64,000 bases of DNA from an uncultured Coriobacteriaceae bacterium (GTDB lineage: Bacteria > Actinomycetota > Coriobacteriia > Coriobacteriales > Coriobacteriaceae): assembly GCA_949287085.1 (NCBI GenBank), contig CASEER010000006.1, positions 140,818-204,817 on the forward strand, in the 5' to 3' direction. Shown piece by piece: positions 8,521 to 17,900 of the stretch; within the stretch, counting starts at the first letter, position 1, and every line of letters begins with the position of its first letter. The translations under genes and the position numbers were made by a program. The notes under the pieces are model-generated. The model was not told where the DNA came from. It searched no databases and saw nothing but the letters and a program-made list of their open reading frames with translations.

Positions 8521-9327
8521 ATGTCCGGACACTCAAAATGGGCTACTACCAAGCATCGCAAGGGCGCGCAGGACGCTAAGCGTTCGGCCCTCTTCTCCAA
8601 GCTGAGCCGTAACATTACCGTTGCTGCTCGCCTGGGCAACGATCCCAACCCGGACAACAACGCCTCGCTTGCGGCCGCTGTGGCCAAGGCCCGCGCGCAG
8701 TCCATGCCCAAGGACAAGATCAAGAGCGCCATCGACAAGGCCTTTGGCACCGGCGCCGACGCCGCCGTGTACGAGAACATCGTCTACGAGGGCTATGGTC
8801 CGGCGGGCGTGGCAGTGTACGTTGAGTGCCTTACCGACAACCGCAACCGTACCGCAGCCGACGTGCGCTCTGCGTTTAGCCACGCGGGCGGCAACCTGGG
8901 CACGGCGGGCTCCGTTTCGTTCCAGTTTGAGCGCAAGGGCCAGGTTGTGGTGGCCAAGGAGATCGTTGACCCTAACGACAAGAAGGAAAACCTCATGGCC
9001 AACGGCGCTGCCGGCGATGAGGACGAGTTCATGATGGCCGTGGCCGAGGCTGGCGGCGAGGACTACGAGGACGCCGGCGACGAGTGGATCGTCTGGACTA
9101 ACCCGGGCGATGTCATGGCGGTGTCCAAGGGTCTTGAGGAGCAGGGCGTCGAGGTCAAGGGCTCCGAGGTCACCATGGTTCCCACCACGCCGACCGCGGT
9201 TACCCCGGCCGATGCCAAGAAGGTTCAGCGTCTGATCGACCGCCTGGAGGAGCTCGACGACGTTCAGGACGTCTATAGCACCATGGACATGACCGACGAG
9301 GTCATTGCTGCCCTCGAGGAGGAGTAG
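8521..9327 (+). CDS. yebC: YebC/PmpR-family protein
   Basis: This 268-residue protein starts with the family hallmark SGHSKWATTKHRKGAQDAKR and carries the NNASLAAAVAKARAQSMPKD segment and the DNRNRTAADVRSAFSHAGGNLG core. YebC-family proteins are cytoplasmic. They were first described as DNA-binding regulators and more recently as factors that relieve ribosome stalling at proline-rich stretches. It is slightly longer than the usual 240-250 residues because of an acidic insert (GDEDEF..., EDYEDAGDE). GAAGGAG precedes the ATG. A terminator follows at 9422. Confidence 0.95.
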   Translation: MSGHSKWATTKHRKGAQDAKRSALFSKLSRNITVAARLGNDPNPDNNASLAAAVAKARAQSMPKDKIKSAIDKAFGTGADAAVYENIVYEGYGPAGVAVYVECLTDNRNRTAADVRSAFSHAGGNLGTAGSVSFQFERKGQVVVAKEIVDPNDKKENLMANGAAGDEDEFMMAVAEAGGEDYEDAGDEWIVWTNPGDVMAVSKGLEEQGVEVKGSEVTMVPTTPTAVTPADAKKVQRLIDRLEELDDVQDVYSTMDMTDEVIAALEEE

Positions 9328-9421
9328 CATCGCACGACACGTTGAGGCTGCGGGCCCGGGCGAGTGCCACGGCCCTGACGAGCCACGGGTCCGCCGCCAC
9401 CTCATGTGATGAAGTGCTTAA

Positions 9422-9456
9422 GCCGGGTCTGCGCAGCGTGCGCGGGCCCGGCTTTC
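9422..9456 (+). terminator. Intrinsic terminator after yebC
   Basis: GCCGGG (9422-9427) pairs with CCCGGC (9447-9452) around a GC-rich loop that can extend the stem, followed by TTTCT. A TATAAT box at 9459-9464 immediately downstream may belong to the promoter of the amaP operon, though no clear -35 is seen. Confidence 0.65.
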
Positions 9457-9536
9457 TCTATAATCAGACACAAGTCAAACGAGCGGGGCCACCGCGGCGG
9501 AACGTGCGCCGCAAACCCCTACGAGAGGAGACGCGC

Positions 9537-10085
9537 GTGCGGCTGCTCAAGAAATTCGGTGCGGTGCTGTATCTTGCGGCGGCCGTCGTGGTAGTGGGCG
9601 GGTTTGCCTGCACGCAGTTTGCTCCGCCGCTGCTCAGCCGGCGTGTTGAGCTGCTGCTGAGTTATCCGACCGCGCGCATTGCGCTCATGGTGAGCTTGGT
9701 GATCGTGGGCCTTGGCGTACTGATCACCGCGCTGGTGGTCCTGTTTGAGCAGCGTTCTCCATCGAGCGTGCACCCGGCGGGCAACCCCAACATCGAGGTG
9801 CGCTTGACGGCGCTCACCTCGGCGGCGCGTGTGGCGGCCCAGGCTGAGGATATTTTGGTTGAGGATGTGCAGGCGCGCGTGGTGGGGCATAACGAAGACC
9901 AAGTGCGCATTGCGCTCGAGGTTATTGCCTTGACCAACAGCGTGCTTGAGCCGCTGGGTCGGCGCATCGAGGAGCGCGTGCAGCGGGCTTGCGAGCAGCT
10001 GCTGGGTACCACGGGCGTAACCGCGCACGTGCGGTTTTTGCCGAGTAAGACCACAACGGTGACCAGGGAGGTTTCCGGTGAGTAA
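9537..10085 (+). CDS. amaP: Alkaline-shock membrane anchor protein AmaP
   Basis: This 182-residue protein has two N-terminal transmembrane helices (about residues 7-28 and 41-66), followed by a cytoplasmic domain (LTALTSAARVAAQAEDILVEDVQARVVG...) characteristic of AmaP. AmaP tethers Asp23-type proteins to the membrane and is linked to envelope stress. GTG 9537 is chosen because GAGAGGAG precedes it and the hydrophobic N-terminus starts there. The longer upstream frame crosses the yebC terminator. It overlaps the next gene by 8 bp. Confidence 0.8.
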   Translation: MRLLKKFGAVLYLAAAVVVVGGFACTQFAPPLLSRRVELLLSYPTARIALMVSLVIVGLGVLITALVVLFEQRSPSSVHPAGNPNIEVRLTALTSAARVAAQAEDILVEDVQARVVGHNEDQVRIALEVIALTNSVLEPLGRRIEERVQRACEQLLGTTGVTAHVRFLPSKTTTVTREVSGE

Positions 10086-10509
10086 CAAGGATGCGGGCAA
10101 CGAAAAGGCGAGCACGCCCAAGTTGCTGGTTGAGCAGGGCGCGGCAACAGATACCGCAGATGCCGAGGCTTCGGGCAGCGCGGGTGACGCCAAAGGGCCT
10201 CGTCGCCAGCGTCGCCATGCGCACAAGAAGGCGCATAAGGAGCGCATCACGCGGGACGATCTTGCGGACGCCGTAGGGTTTGTTCAGGGGCTGGGCGCTT
10301 CGGCCTGGGCGTATGCCGAGGACCATCCCTTTACGGTGGGCTATGGCTTTGTGGGCCTCGTGCTCGCGGTGCTCATCTTGACCATCGGCCTGTGGAGCAC
10401 CATTGTCATTGCGGTCTTTGTGCTGGTCGGCGCGTTGCTGGGTCAGATTCGCGACGGCGACAACGGCATCGTGAACTTCTTTAGCCGCCTGTTTGACCGA
10501 CGCTCGTAG
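10078..10509 (+). CDS. DUF2273 family membrane protein of Asp23 cluster
   Basis: This 143-residue protein has a charged, basic N-terminal half (PRRQRRHAHKKAHKERIT) and two hydrophobic segments in the C-terminal half that look like the small DUF2273 proteins found between amaP and asp23. The GTG at 10078 lies within the end of amaP and has GGGAGG upstream, so the two are translationally coupled. It presumably helps to assemble the membrane-attached Asp23 layer. Confidence 0.7.
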   Translation: MSNKDAGNEKASTPKLLVEQGAATDTADAEASGSAGDAKGPRRQRRHAHKKAHKERITRDDLADAVGFVQGLGASAWAYAEDHPFTVGYGFVGLVLAVLILTIGLWSTIVIAVFVLVGALLGQIRDGDNGIVNFFSRLFDRRS

Positions 10510-10556
10510 CGCGGCGGGCGGAAAAAGCAAACGTCAGGGAACCGAAAGGGGACACC

Positions 10557-11195
10557 ATGGCAGCAAACGATACAACAACGGCGAAGCAGCAGGCCACGGG
10601 CACGGCGGCGGACGAGGCAGCCAGCACGGTAGCGAACGAAGCGAACGAAGCCGTCAGCACGGTGGCACCGGAGGCCGCCACGGCAGATGCCACTGGCACC
10701 CCTGATGCCTCGGCAGAACCTGTTGATGCGGCAGCTGAGGATGCGGAGGCTGCGGACGCGTCCGAGGATGACGAGGTCTACGACGAGGACCTTGAGACGG
10801 ACGACTCTCTCACCTATTCCAACGGCGTGATAGAGAAGATCGTGGCCATGGCCACGCGCGAGGTGCCGCACGTGCTGGGCATGAAGGGCAACCTCATGCA
10901 CTTTTTCCAGGAGCAGCTGGGTGCCGAGAACCTGACCAAGGGCGTGACGGTCGAGGTTACCGACGACAACCGCATGATCATCAACATCTCGGTCATTATT
11001 GAGTATGGCTGCTACGCGCCCGACATCTTTGAGGACGTGAAGAACCGCGTTACCCAGCGCCTGGCCGAGATGACCGGCCTTGAGGTGGCGGGCATCAACC
11101 TGCGCATCGAGGACGTGGTGACGCGTGAGGAGTACGAGGCGAGTCGCAAGAAATTTATCGACAGCCTCAAGCACGAGGACGACGACGCCGAGTAG
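10557..11195 (+). CDS. Asp23/Gls24 family envelope stress protein
   Basis: This 212-residue protein has an Ala/Thr/Asp/Glu-rich, probably disordered N-terminus (about residues 1-80). The Asp23 domain runs from LTYSNGVIEKIVAMATREVPHVLGM to the C-terminus, with the family core VTVEVTDDNRMIINISVIIEYG. Asp23 proteins are abundant, membrane-associated and induced by alkaline or envelope stress. It completes the amaP-DUF2273-asp23 trio. GAAAGGGG precedes the ATG. The acidic low-complexity extension is longer than usual for the family. Confidence 0.85.
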   Translation: MAANDTTTAKQQATGTAADEAASTVANEANEAVSTVAPEAATADATGTPDASAEPVDAAAEDAEAADASEDDEVYDEDLETDDSLTYSNGVIEKIVAMATREVPHVLGMKGNLMHFFQEQLGAENLTKGVTVEVTDDNRMIINISVIIEYGCYAPDIFEDVKNRVTQRLAEMTGLEVAGINLRIEDVVTREEYEASRKKFIDSLKHEDDDAE

Positions 11196-11223
11196 CAGCG
11201 GCGGGTGCTGAGAAACAGCGCGG

Positions 11224-11272
11224 CCGGGATGGTTTGCAGAAGCCGGTTTTTGCGACCATCCCGGTCCGTTTT
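11224..11272 (+). terminator. Intrinsic terminator after asp23
   Basis: CCGGGATGGT (11224-11233) pairs perfectly with ACCATCCCGG (11255-11264), followed by TCCGTTTT. It closes the asp23 operon just before the methionine leader promoter. Confidence 0.75.
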
Positions 11273-11298
11273 GCCTTCGTTTCCGTATGATTTCGCGC

Positions 11299-11327
11299 TT
11301 GCCACTGCTGCTTGGGGCTGATAGGCT
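11299..11327 (+). promoter_or_regulatory. Promoter of the metNIQ leader
   Basis: TTGCCA (11299-11304), a 17-bp spacer and TAGGCT (11322-11327). The predicted transcription start, 7-8 bases further on, coincides with the A of the leader-peptide ATG at 11335. Translation of the leader would then be leaderless. Confidence 0.6.
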
Positions 11328-11334
11328 AAACAGC

Positions 11335-11451
11335 ATGATTACGACTGCCGCACATATCACGATGATGATGGTCATGGAGATGCCCTCGCCCGGGCACTTT
11401 GTCATGTCGCGCGGTCAGCGCGGGCATGCGGAGACCGGGCGCCTTCGTTAG
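11335..11451 (+). CDS. Methionine-rich leader peptide
   Basis: This is a 38-codon ORF with seven Met codons, five of them packed into seven codons (MMMVMEM, codons 10-16). It lies directly upstream of the methionine ABC transporter genes and ends 9 bases before the stem of an intrinsic terminator. A peptide of this composition at this place is the signature of transcription attenuation by ribosome stalling. Scarce charged Met-tRNA would stall the ribosome on the Met run and alter folding downstream. No Shine-Dalgarno is seen and the promoter predicts leaderless initiation. I know of no named family for it. Confidence 0.7.
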   Translation: MITTAAHITMMMVMEMPSPGHFVMSRGQRGHAETGRLR

Positions 11452-11486
11452 GCTGTCTCCGGCGGGAGATAGCCCGCCTTCTTTTT
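11430..11486 (+). terminator. Attenuator with competing hairpins before metN
   Basis: Terminator stem: GGCGGG (11461-11466) with CCCGCC (11473-11478), then TTCTTTTT. Competing structures: GGAGAC (11430-11435) with GTCTCC (11455-11460), and a 10-bp stem 11451-11460 with 11465-11474 that overlaps the terminator arms. These folds are mutually exclusive, as expected for an attenuator controlled by the Met-rich leader peptide. Confidence 0.7.
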
Positions 11487-11511
11487 GGTCCATACATCGA
11501 GCGGAGTTCCC

Positions 11512-12261
11512 GTGATCGAAATTCAACACCTTACTAAGGCCTATGACGGTGCCGCCGCGGCACCGCATGCGCTGGACGATGTGAACATCACCATCGCAGA
11601 TGGCGACATCGTGGGCATCATTGGCATGAGCGGCGCCGGCAAGTCGACGCTCGTGCGCTGCATCAACCTGCTGGAGCGCCCGTCGGCGGGCAAGATCGTG
11701 GTCGACGGCCAGGATGTGACCGGGCTTGCGGGCAAGGAGCTGCGCAGCTATCGGCGGCGCGTGGCCATGATTTTCCAGAGCTTTGGCTTGCTTGCGCAAA
11801 AGACGGTGCTCGACAACGTGTGCTTTCCGTTTCGTGCTGCAACGGGCCACGTAACGGCCGAGAACCGCGCCCGCGCACTTGAGCTGCTCGACATGGTGGG
11901 ACTCAAAGAGAAGGCATCATCGTATCCCGCTCAGCTTTCCGGTGGGCAGCAGCAGCGCGTGGCCATTGCCCGTGCGCTTGCGTGCGACCCGGAGTACATC
12001 CTGTGCGACGAGGCCACGAGCGCGCTCGATCCGGCGAGCACCAACACCATTCTCAAGCTGCTGCGCGACATAAACCGCACCACGGGTGTGACCATCATCG
12101 TGATTACGCACTCCATGGGCGTGGTCCAAAAGATCTGCCGCAACGTGGTGGTGCTCGACCATGGCTGCGTGGTGGAGCAGGGGAGCGTGGACGAGGTCTT
12201 TGCCAACCCCGTGTCCGACGCCGCAAAGGTGCTGCTCGAAAGGGTTGATTGGGATGCCTAG
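11512..12261 (+). CDS. metN: Methionine ABC transporter ATPase MetN (short form)
   Basis: This 249-residue ABC ATPase has Walker A GMSGAGKS (about residues 38-45), Q-loop FQSFGLL, signature LSGGQQQR, Walker B YILCDEAT and the switch His in VITHSMG. The order ATPase-permease-SRRSF lipoprotein and the leader peptide support methionine. E. coli MetN is about 343 residues with a C-terminal methionine-sensing NIL/ACT-like domain. That domain is absent here, so transinhibition by bound methionine is not expected. GTG 11512 is chosen with GCGGAG 5 bases upstream. Earlier in-frame codons lie in the terminator. Confidence 0.88.
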   Translation: MIEIQHLTKAYDGAAAAPHALDDVNITIADGDIVGIIGMSGAGKSTLVRCINLLERPSAGKIVVDGQDVTGLAGKELRSYRRRVAMIFQSFGLLAQKTVLDNVCFPFRAATGHVTAENRARALELLDMVGLKEKASSYPAQLSGGQQQRVAIARALACDPEYILCDEATSALDPASTNTILKLLRDINRTTGVTIIVITHSMGVVQKICRNVVVLDHGCVVEQGSVDEVFANPVSDAAKVLLERVDWDA

Positions 12262-12937
12262 TATCGTGACCGATTTTATTGAGCAGTACGGCGAACTTTT
12301 GGGCCGGGGCGTGCTCGATACGCTCGCCATGCTCTTCATCTCGACGGCTATAGCCTATGTGATTGGCATCGTGCTGGGCGTGGTGCTGTACCTAACCGCG
12401 CCGGGGTCGCTGCGGCCCATGCGCGTGCTCAACGCGGTACTTGGCTGGGTGGTAAACATTGGCCGCTCGCTGCCGTTTATCATCCTGCTCGTTTCGCTCA
12501 TGCCCGTGACCTCGGCGCTCGTGGGCACCTCGTCGGGCGTGCGCGGCGTCATTCCGCCGCTTGTGGTCTCGACGGCACCCTTTGTAGCGCGCATGATCGA
12601 GCAGTCGCTCGCCGAGGTGCCGCGCTCGAGCGTCGAGGCGGCCGAGGCCTGCGGGGCGAGCGTTCCGTGCATCGTGATGTCGGCGTTGCTGCCCGAGGCG
12701 CTGCCGTCCATCGTGCGCGGCGTGTCCATCACGCTCATCGCGGTGCTCGGCTACACGGCCATCGCGGGCGCCGTGGGCGCGGGCGGCATTGGCGACATTG
12801 CCATCCGCTACGGCTACTACCGCTACAACGACGAGATGATGATCGTGACCGTCGTCCTGCTCATCATCATCGTGCAAATAATCCAAAGCGCGTGCGACAT
12901 TGTGGCGCGCAAAATTGACCATCGCAACGTTACATAG
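12254..12937 (+). CDS. metI: Methionine ABC transporter permease MetI
   Basis: This 227-residue MetI-type permease has about five transmembrane segments and the EAA loop VEAAEACGASVPCIV that contacts MetN. The segment IAGAVGAGGIGDIAIRYGYYRY is highly typical of MetI. The ATG at 12254 overlaps the metN stop by 8 bp. It acts in the cytoplasmic membrane as a homodimer with MetN. Confidence 0.92.
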   Translation: MPSIVTDFIEQYGELLGRGVLDTLAMLFISTAIAYVIGIVLGVVLYLTAPGSLRPMRVLNAVLGWVVNIGRSLPFIILLVSLMPVTSALVGTSSGVRGVIPPLVVSTAPFVARMIEQSLAEVPRSSVEAAEACGASVPCIVMSALLPEALPSIVRGVSITLIAVLGYTAIAGAVGAGGIGDIAIRYGYYRYNDEMMIVTVVLLIIIVQIIQSACDIVARKIDHRNVT

Positions 12938-13020
12938 TTGGCCATGCGGGGTGGGGCCACAATGGTCCACCTGCGTTTATGTGAACATGTCCCACCATGG
13001 CCTAAGAAAAGGAGAAGACT

Positions 13021-13887
13021 ATGAACTTCCAGAACGCATCTGTTTCCCGTCGTTCGTTTATCGCTGGTGCCGCCGGACTGCTGGCTGCGGGCTCGCTTGC
13101 GGCATGCAGCAGCGGCCAGTCCAGCTCCGGTACCGGTTCGGCCGCTGCGGAGAGCAAGACCCTGACGGTGGGCGCCTCGCCGAGCCCGCACGCGGTGATT
13201 CTCAACGACTATGCGGCTCCGATCCTTGCCGATAAGGGCATTGAGCTTAAGGTCAAGGAATACACCGATTACATCCAGCCCAACAAGGACACCTCGTCGG
13301 GCGCGATCGATGCCAACTACTTCCAGCACATCAACTATCTCAACAACTACAACGACGAGAACGGTACCGACCTGGTGAACGTGGGCAAGATCCACTTTGA
13401 GCCGATGGGCGTGTTTGCCGGCAAGTCGAGCGATATCGACAACGTGGCCGACGGTGCCACCTTTGGCGTGCCCAACGACCCCACCAACGAGGGCCGTGCG
13501 CTGCTGCTTTTGCAGGATCTGGGCCTCATTACCCTTTCCGATGACGCGGGCATTACCGCCACGCCCAACGACATCGTGAAAAACCCCAAGAACCTCCAGT
13601 TTTCCGAGCAGGAGGCGGCGGCGCTGCCGCGTACGGTGAACGACGTGGACTTTGCCGTGATCAACGGAAACTACGCTATTGATGCGGGCTTGAAGCTCGA
13701 GGACGCGGTGGCGCAGGAGGACGCGACCTCCGACGTCATCCAGAAGGAGTACGCCAACATTATCGTGACCACGCCCGCACTTAAGGACGATGAACGCATC
13801 ACGGCGCTCGTGGCCGCGCTCCAGACGGACGACTTCAAGAAGTATCTGGCTGACACCTTTGGCGACGCGGTGCAGGCGGCCTTCTAA
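13021..13887 (+). CDS. metQ: Methionine-binding lipoprotein MetQ
   Basis: This 288-residue NlpA/MetQ-family protein has a signal peptide with a twin-arginine-like SRRSF at residues 9-13 and a lipobox LAAC with Cys29 as the lipidation site. The mature protein has the family features KVKEYTDYIQPN, DANYFQHINYL and GATFGVPNDPTNEGRALLLLQ. It delivers methionine to MetNI from the outer face of the membrane. It follows metI after 83 bp, with AAAAGGAG before the ATG. The combined Tat-like and lipoprotein signal suggests Tat export, which is common in actinobacteria. Confidence 0.93.
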   Translation: MNFQNASVSRRSFIAGAAGLLAAGSLAACSSGQSSSGTGSAAAESKTLTVGASPSPHAVILNDYAAPILADKGIELKVKEYTDYIQPNKDTSSGAIDANYFQHINYLNNYNDENGTDLVNVGKIHFEPMGVFAGKSSDIDNVADGATFGVPNDPTNEGRALLLLQDLGLITLSDDAGITATPNDIVKNPKNLQFSEQEAAALPRTVNDVDFAVINGNYAIDAGLKLEDAVAQEDATSDVIQKEYANIIVTTPALKDDERITALVAALQTDDFKKYLADTFGDAVQAAF

Positions 13888-13910
13888 AGGCGGTGGAAAG
13901 TGGGGTAGCC

Positions 13911-14747
13911 ATGGCTCAGCCACTACCAGCGCGTTCGATTGTCGACACGCATGCGCATACGAAGTTTTCGGACGGCGTGGGCACGTTCATGGAAAACGCC
14001 GCTGCGGCGGTTGCGGCGGGGTGTCGCGTGATGGTCTCGACGGACCATCTCACCTTGCCGCGCATTATGGACCCGGCGGAGGAGGTGCAGGTTCCCGAGG
14101 CTCGTCTGTCTGAGCATCGGGCAGCGTTTGATGCGGCGGCCGCTGCGCATCCGGAGCTCGAGTACATCTATGGCTTTGAGTGCGACTGGTACGAGGGCTG
14201 CGAGGAGAACATTGTGCGCTGGAGCGCGGGCGCGCAGGTGCGGCTGGGGTCGGTGCACTGGCTGGGGCCGCGTGACGGCGGCGCGTGGATTGACGACCCA
14301 ACGGACCAGCACATTTGGGAGGAGCTTGGCCCGGATGAGGTGTGGCGTCGGTATGCCGAGACCTGGTGCCGCGCGTGCGAGTGCTCGCTCTTTGACACCA
14401 TGGCGCATCCGGATTTGGCGATGCGGTTTGTAAACGAGGGGTTTGCGCCCTCGATTGATTTGACGCCGCTGTGGGACGAGATGGCGGCGTGCGCGCAGGA
14501 CACGGGCAAGCGCGTGGAGCTCTCGACCGCGGGCTGGCGCAAGGGCGTGGGCGATTTTTACCCGGCGCAGGGGCTGCTCGAGCGGTTTTTCCATGCCGAG
14601 GTGCCCCTTACCGTGGGGTCCGACGGGCACACGCCGGGTGATATCTGCTGGGGGATCGAGCGCGCCTACGACCACGCCGCGTCGGTGGGCTACCGCAGCA
14701 TCGAAGTCCCCCGCGCCGACGGCTCCTGGGAGTCCATGCCCCTCTGA
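13911..14747 (+). CDS. PHP-domain phosphatase, histidinol-phosphatase-like
   Basis: This is a PHP-fold protein of about 278 residues with metal-binding motifs DTHAHTKFSDG, STDHLTLP, ECDWYEG, MAHPDL and VGSDGHTPGDI. The motif order fits HisK-type histidinol-phosphate phosphatases. No other his gene is nearby, so another phosphoester may be the substrate. ATG 13911 (GTGGGG upstream) is preferred; GTG 13893 is also possible. It is only 23 bp behind metQ and may be co-transcribed. A dispersed palindromic repeat starts 5 bases after its stop. Confidence 0.8.
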   Translation: MAQPLPARSIVDTHAHTKFSDGVGTFMENAAAAVAAGCRVMVSTDHLTLPRIMDPAEEVQVPEARLSEHRAAFDAAAAAHPELEYIYGFECDWYEGCEENIVRWSAGAQVRLGSVHWLGPRDGGAWIDDPTDQHIWEELGPDEVWRRYAETWCRACECSLFDTMAHPDLAMRFVNEGFAPSIDLTPLWDEMAACAQDTGKRVELSTAGWRKGVGDFYPAQGLLERFFHAEVPLTVGSDGHTPGDICWGIERAYDHAASVGYRSIEVPRADGSWESMPL

Positions 14748-14752
14748 CGTGT

Positions 14753-14785
14753 GAGGTGAAATATCCTCTGTCCTCGTTTCACGTC
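14753..14785 (-). repeat. Dispersed palindromic element, copy a
   Basis: Outer arms GAGGTGAAAT and GTTTCACGTC flank an asymmetric core read on this strand as CCTCTGTCCTC. It is one of five copies in the window (others at 19383, 19430, 23143 and 58000). The following AATGGGAA is shared with the copy at 58000, although the core is inverted between the two. Confidence 0.75.
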
Positions 14786-14851
14786 AATGGGAACTTACGA
14801 AAGGCTTGCAAACGCGTTACCGGAGGACGCCTCTCCACTCTATATAAAAAG

Positions 14852-14888
14852 ACATGCCGACTGCCCCTGTGGGAGCCGGCATGTTTTG
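14852..14888 (+). terminator. Intrinsic terminator before surface phosphatase
   Basis: ACATGCCG (14852-14859) pairs perfectly with CGGCATGT (14877-14884), followed by TTTTGG. It would end transcripts arriving from metNIQ/PHP just before the wall-anchored phosphatase. An AT-rich TATATA at 14841 precedes it. Confidence 0.65.
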
Positions 14889-14908
14889 GTTAGATAGAGA
14901 GGGGATTT

Positions 14909-17900
14909 ATGAGCAGATGGAAACGCTGGCTTGGCGTGGTATGCATGCTCGCACTGATGCTGTGCAGCACGCTTGCCGTGACCGGGCCGGCTGCGTGGGC
15001 CTCTGATGCCACCGACGCGGTGGCAACGCAGGACGCAACGCAGCCCATATTGACGGACCAGGCAGCAGGCGAGCAGGCTGCCCAGGACCAGCAAGCGACT
15101 TCGGAGGCCGCTGCGGCGACCGAGGGACAGGCAGCAGACGAGCAGTCGACCAGCGCTCAGGCCAACGGCGCCGCGGACGCGGAGCAGGCTGCCGCCGCAG
15201 CCAGCACCGATGGCAAGACCGCGGATGCCACCAAGAACCAGCAGGCCGCACCGGCAGCCGACGACCAGAAGGCCGCCTCGACCGCGGACGAAAACGACCA
15301 GAAGGCCGTTCAGTTTGACCGCGTGTCGCTCGAAATCGGCGCGACCGAGGCTCAGCGCAACTTCAACTGGCAGGCCACGAGTAACGAGGCCGGCAAGGTT
15401 CAGGTTGCGGTGAAGCCGAGCGGCTGGAAGCAGGGCGACGCGTTCCCAACCAAGGACGCGCAGACCGTCGACGCTGCTGACCCGGTGACCAACACGGCCA
15501 ACGACCAGCGCGAGGGCTGGTACACCTATCGCGCCACGGTCAAGGGCCTCAAGGCGCAGACCGCCTACGTGTACCGCGTGAGCGCGGGCGACGCATGGTC
15601 GGATGCCTACACGTTCACCACGGGCAAGATGGGCGCGGGCGAGAGCTTCAGCTTCATGTTTGCCGGCGATCCGCAGATCGGCGCCTCGGGCAACAACGAG
15701 AGCGATACCAAGGGTTGGACCAACACGCTCGACACCATGGAGGCGGCGTTCCCCGGAACCGATTTTCTCATTAGCGCCGGCGACCAGATCAACGCTTCTG
15801 CGGCAAATACGGTGGAGAGCGAGTACGAGGGCTACTTCGCGCCCCAGGCTCTCCACAGCACGACGCTTGCCACCAACGTGGGCAATCATGAGACCTATGC
15901 GGGCAACCAGCACTACAGCTACAACTTCAACATGCCCAACCGCACGCAGAACGGCGCGGTCGACAGCACAGGCGAGCAATCCGGCGATTACTGGTACACC
16001 TACAACGGCGTGCTCTTTATGTCGCTCAACTCCAACGACATGAATACCGCAGACCACAAGGCGTTCATGCAAGACGCGATCGCCCAGAACCCGGACGCAA
16101 ACTGGAAGATCGTGACCTTCCACCACTCCGTGTACTCCGTGGCGAGCCACACCCAGGACACCGACATCCTGCAGCGCCGCAGTGAGCTGCCGCAGGTGTT
16201 TAGCGACCTTGATATCGACGCGGTGCTCATGGGCCACGACCACGTGTACACGCGCACCTACATGATGGAGGGCGGCACGCCGGTTATTCCCGCCGACGGA
16301 AAGGTTCCCACCGAGGTGACCGATCCAGCGGACGGCCAGGTGCTCTACATCACGGCCAACTCGGCCTCGGGCTCCAAGTACTACGCCATCAAGAACGGGG
16401 TCCAGAACGCGTGGGCCGCGGTGCAGGACCAGAGCCAGCGCGAGAACATGACGCGCGTTGAGGTGAGCAAGGACGCCCTGACCTTTACCACGTACTTTAC
16501 GGACGATGGCCAGGTAACCGATGCCGATGTGCTCGACACCTTTACCATCAAGCGCACGCCGGAGCAGAAGGCTCCAAAGATTGACCGCGTGTCGCTCGAA
16601 ATCGGCGCGACCGAGGCGCAGCGCAACTTTAACTGGCAGGCCACGTCTGACGCGGCCGAGCAGGTGCAGATTGTGGCCGAGCCGTCCGGCTGGAAGCAGG
16701 GCGACGCGTTCCCGACCAAGGGCGCGCAGACCGTTGACGCTGCCAAACCGGTGACCAACGCGGCCAACGACCAGCGCGAGGGCTGGTACACGTTCCGCGC
16801 CACGGTCAAGGGCCTCAAGCCGCAGACCACCTATCTCTACCGTGTGGGCGACGGTACGACCTGGTCGGACACCTATGCATTCACTACGGGCAAGATGGGC
16901 AAGGACGAGAGCTTCAGCTTCATGTTTGCCGGCGACCCGCAGATCGGCGCGTCCGGTAACGCCGCGTCGGACACCAAGGGCTGGGAGCACACGCTCGACC
17001 TCATGAACGCCGCCTTCCCCGGCACGGACTTCCTTATCTCTGCGGGCGATCAGATCAATGCGAGCGACCCGTCGGTGTTGGAGAACGAGTACGAGGGCTA
17101 CTTCGCGCCCGACGCACTCCACGGCATGACGCTCGCTACCAACGTGGGCAACCACGAGACGGGCGCCAACAACCAGCACTACAGCTACAACTTCAACATG
17201 CCCAACGAGTCGAGCCTGGGTGTGGTCGACAGCACGGGCAAGCAGTCCGGCGATTACTGGTTTACCTACAACAACGTGCTCTTTATGTCGCTCAACTCCA
17301 ACAACATGAGCACGAGCGAGCACAAGGCGTTCATGGAGGACGCGATCGCCAAGAACCCGGATGCGAACTGGAAGATCGTGACCTTCCACCACTCCGTGTA
17401 CTCCGTTGCCAACCACACGCAGGATACCGACATCCTGCAGCGCCGCAGCGACCTGCCGCCTGTGTTTAGCAAGCTGGGCATTGATGCGGTGCTCATGGGC
17501 CACGACCACGTGTACACGCGCACGTATCTGATGGACGGTACCACGCCTCAGATTCCCGCCGACGGCACCGTGCCCAGCACGCTGACCGACCCCAAGAGCG
17601 GCGAGGTGCTCTACATCACCGCGAACTCGGCTTCGGGTTCAAAGTACTACGAGATCCAGAACCTGCCGCAGAACACGTGGGCAGCGGTGACCGATCAGAG
17701 CCATCGCCAAAACATGACGCGTGTTGAGGTGAGCGATGATGAGCTGGTGTTTACTACCTATTACACGGATGGTTCCAAGCCCGAGGTGCTTGACCAGGTG
17801 AGCATCAAGCGCACCAAGAAGCAGGACGAGCAGGGCGGTCAGAGCGGCCAGGGTGGCCAGCAGGGTGGCCAGCAGCCGGGTGGCCAGGGAACCCAGGGTG

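Noticed and set aside
14840..17509. 889-codon minus-strand frame opposite the phosphatase
   Set aside because: Antisense shadow. Its internal repetition merely mirrors the duplicated phosphatase modules.
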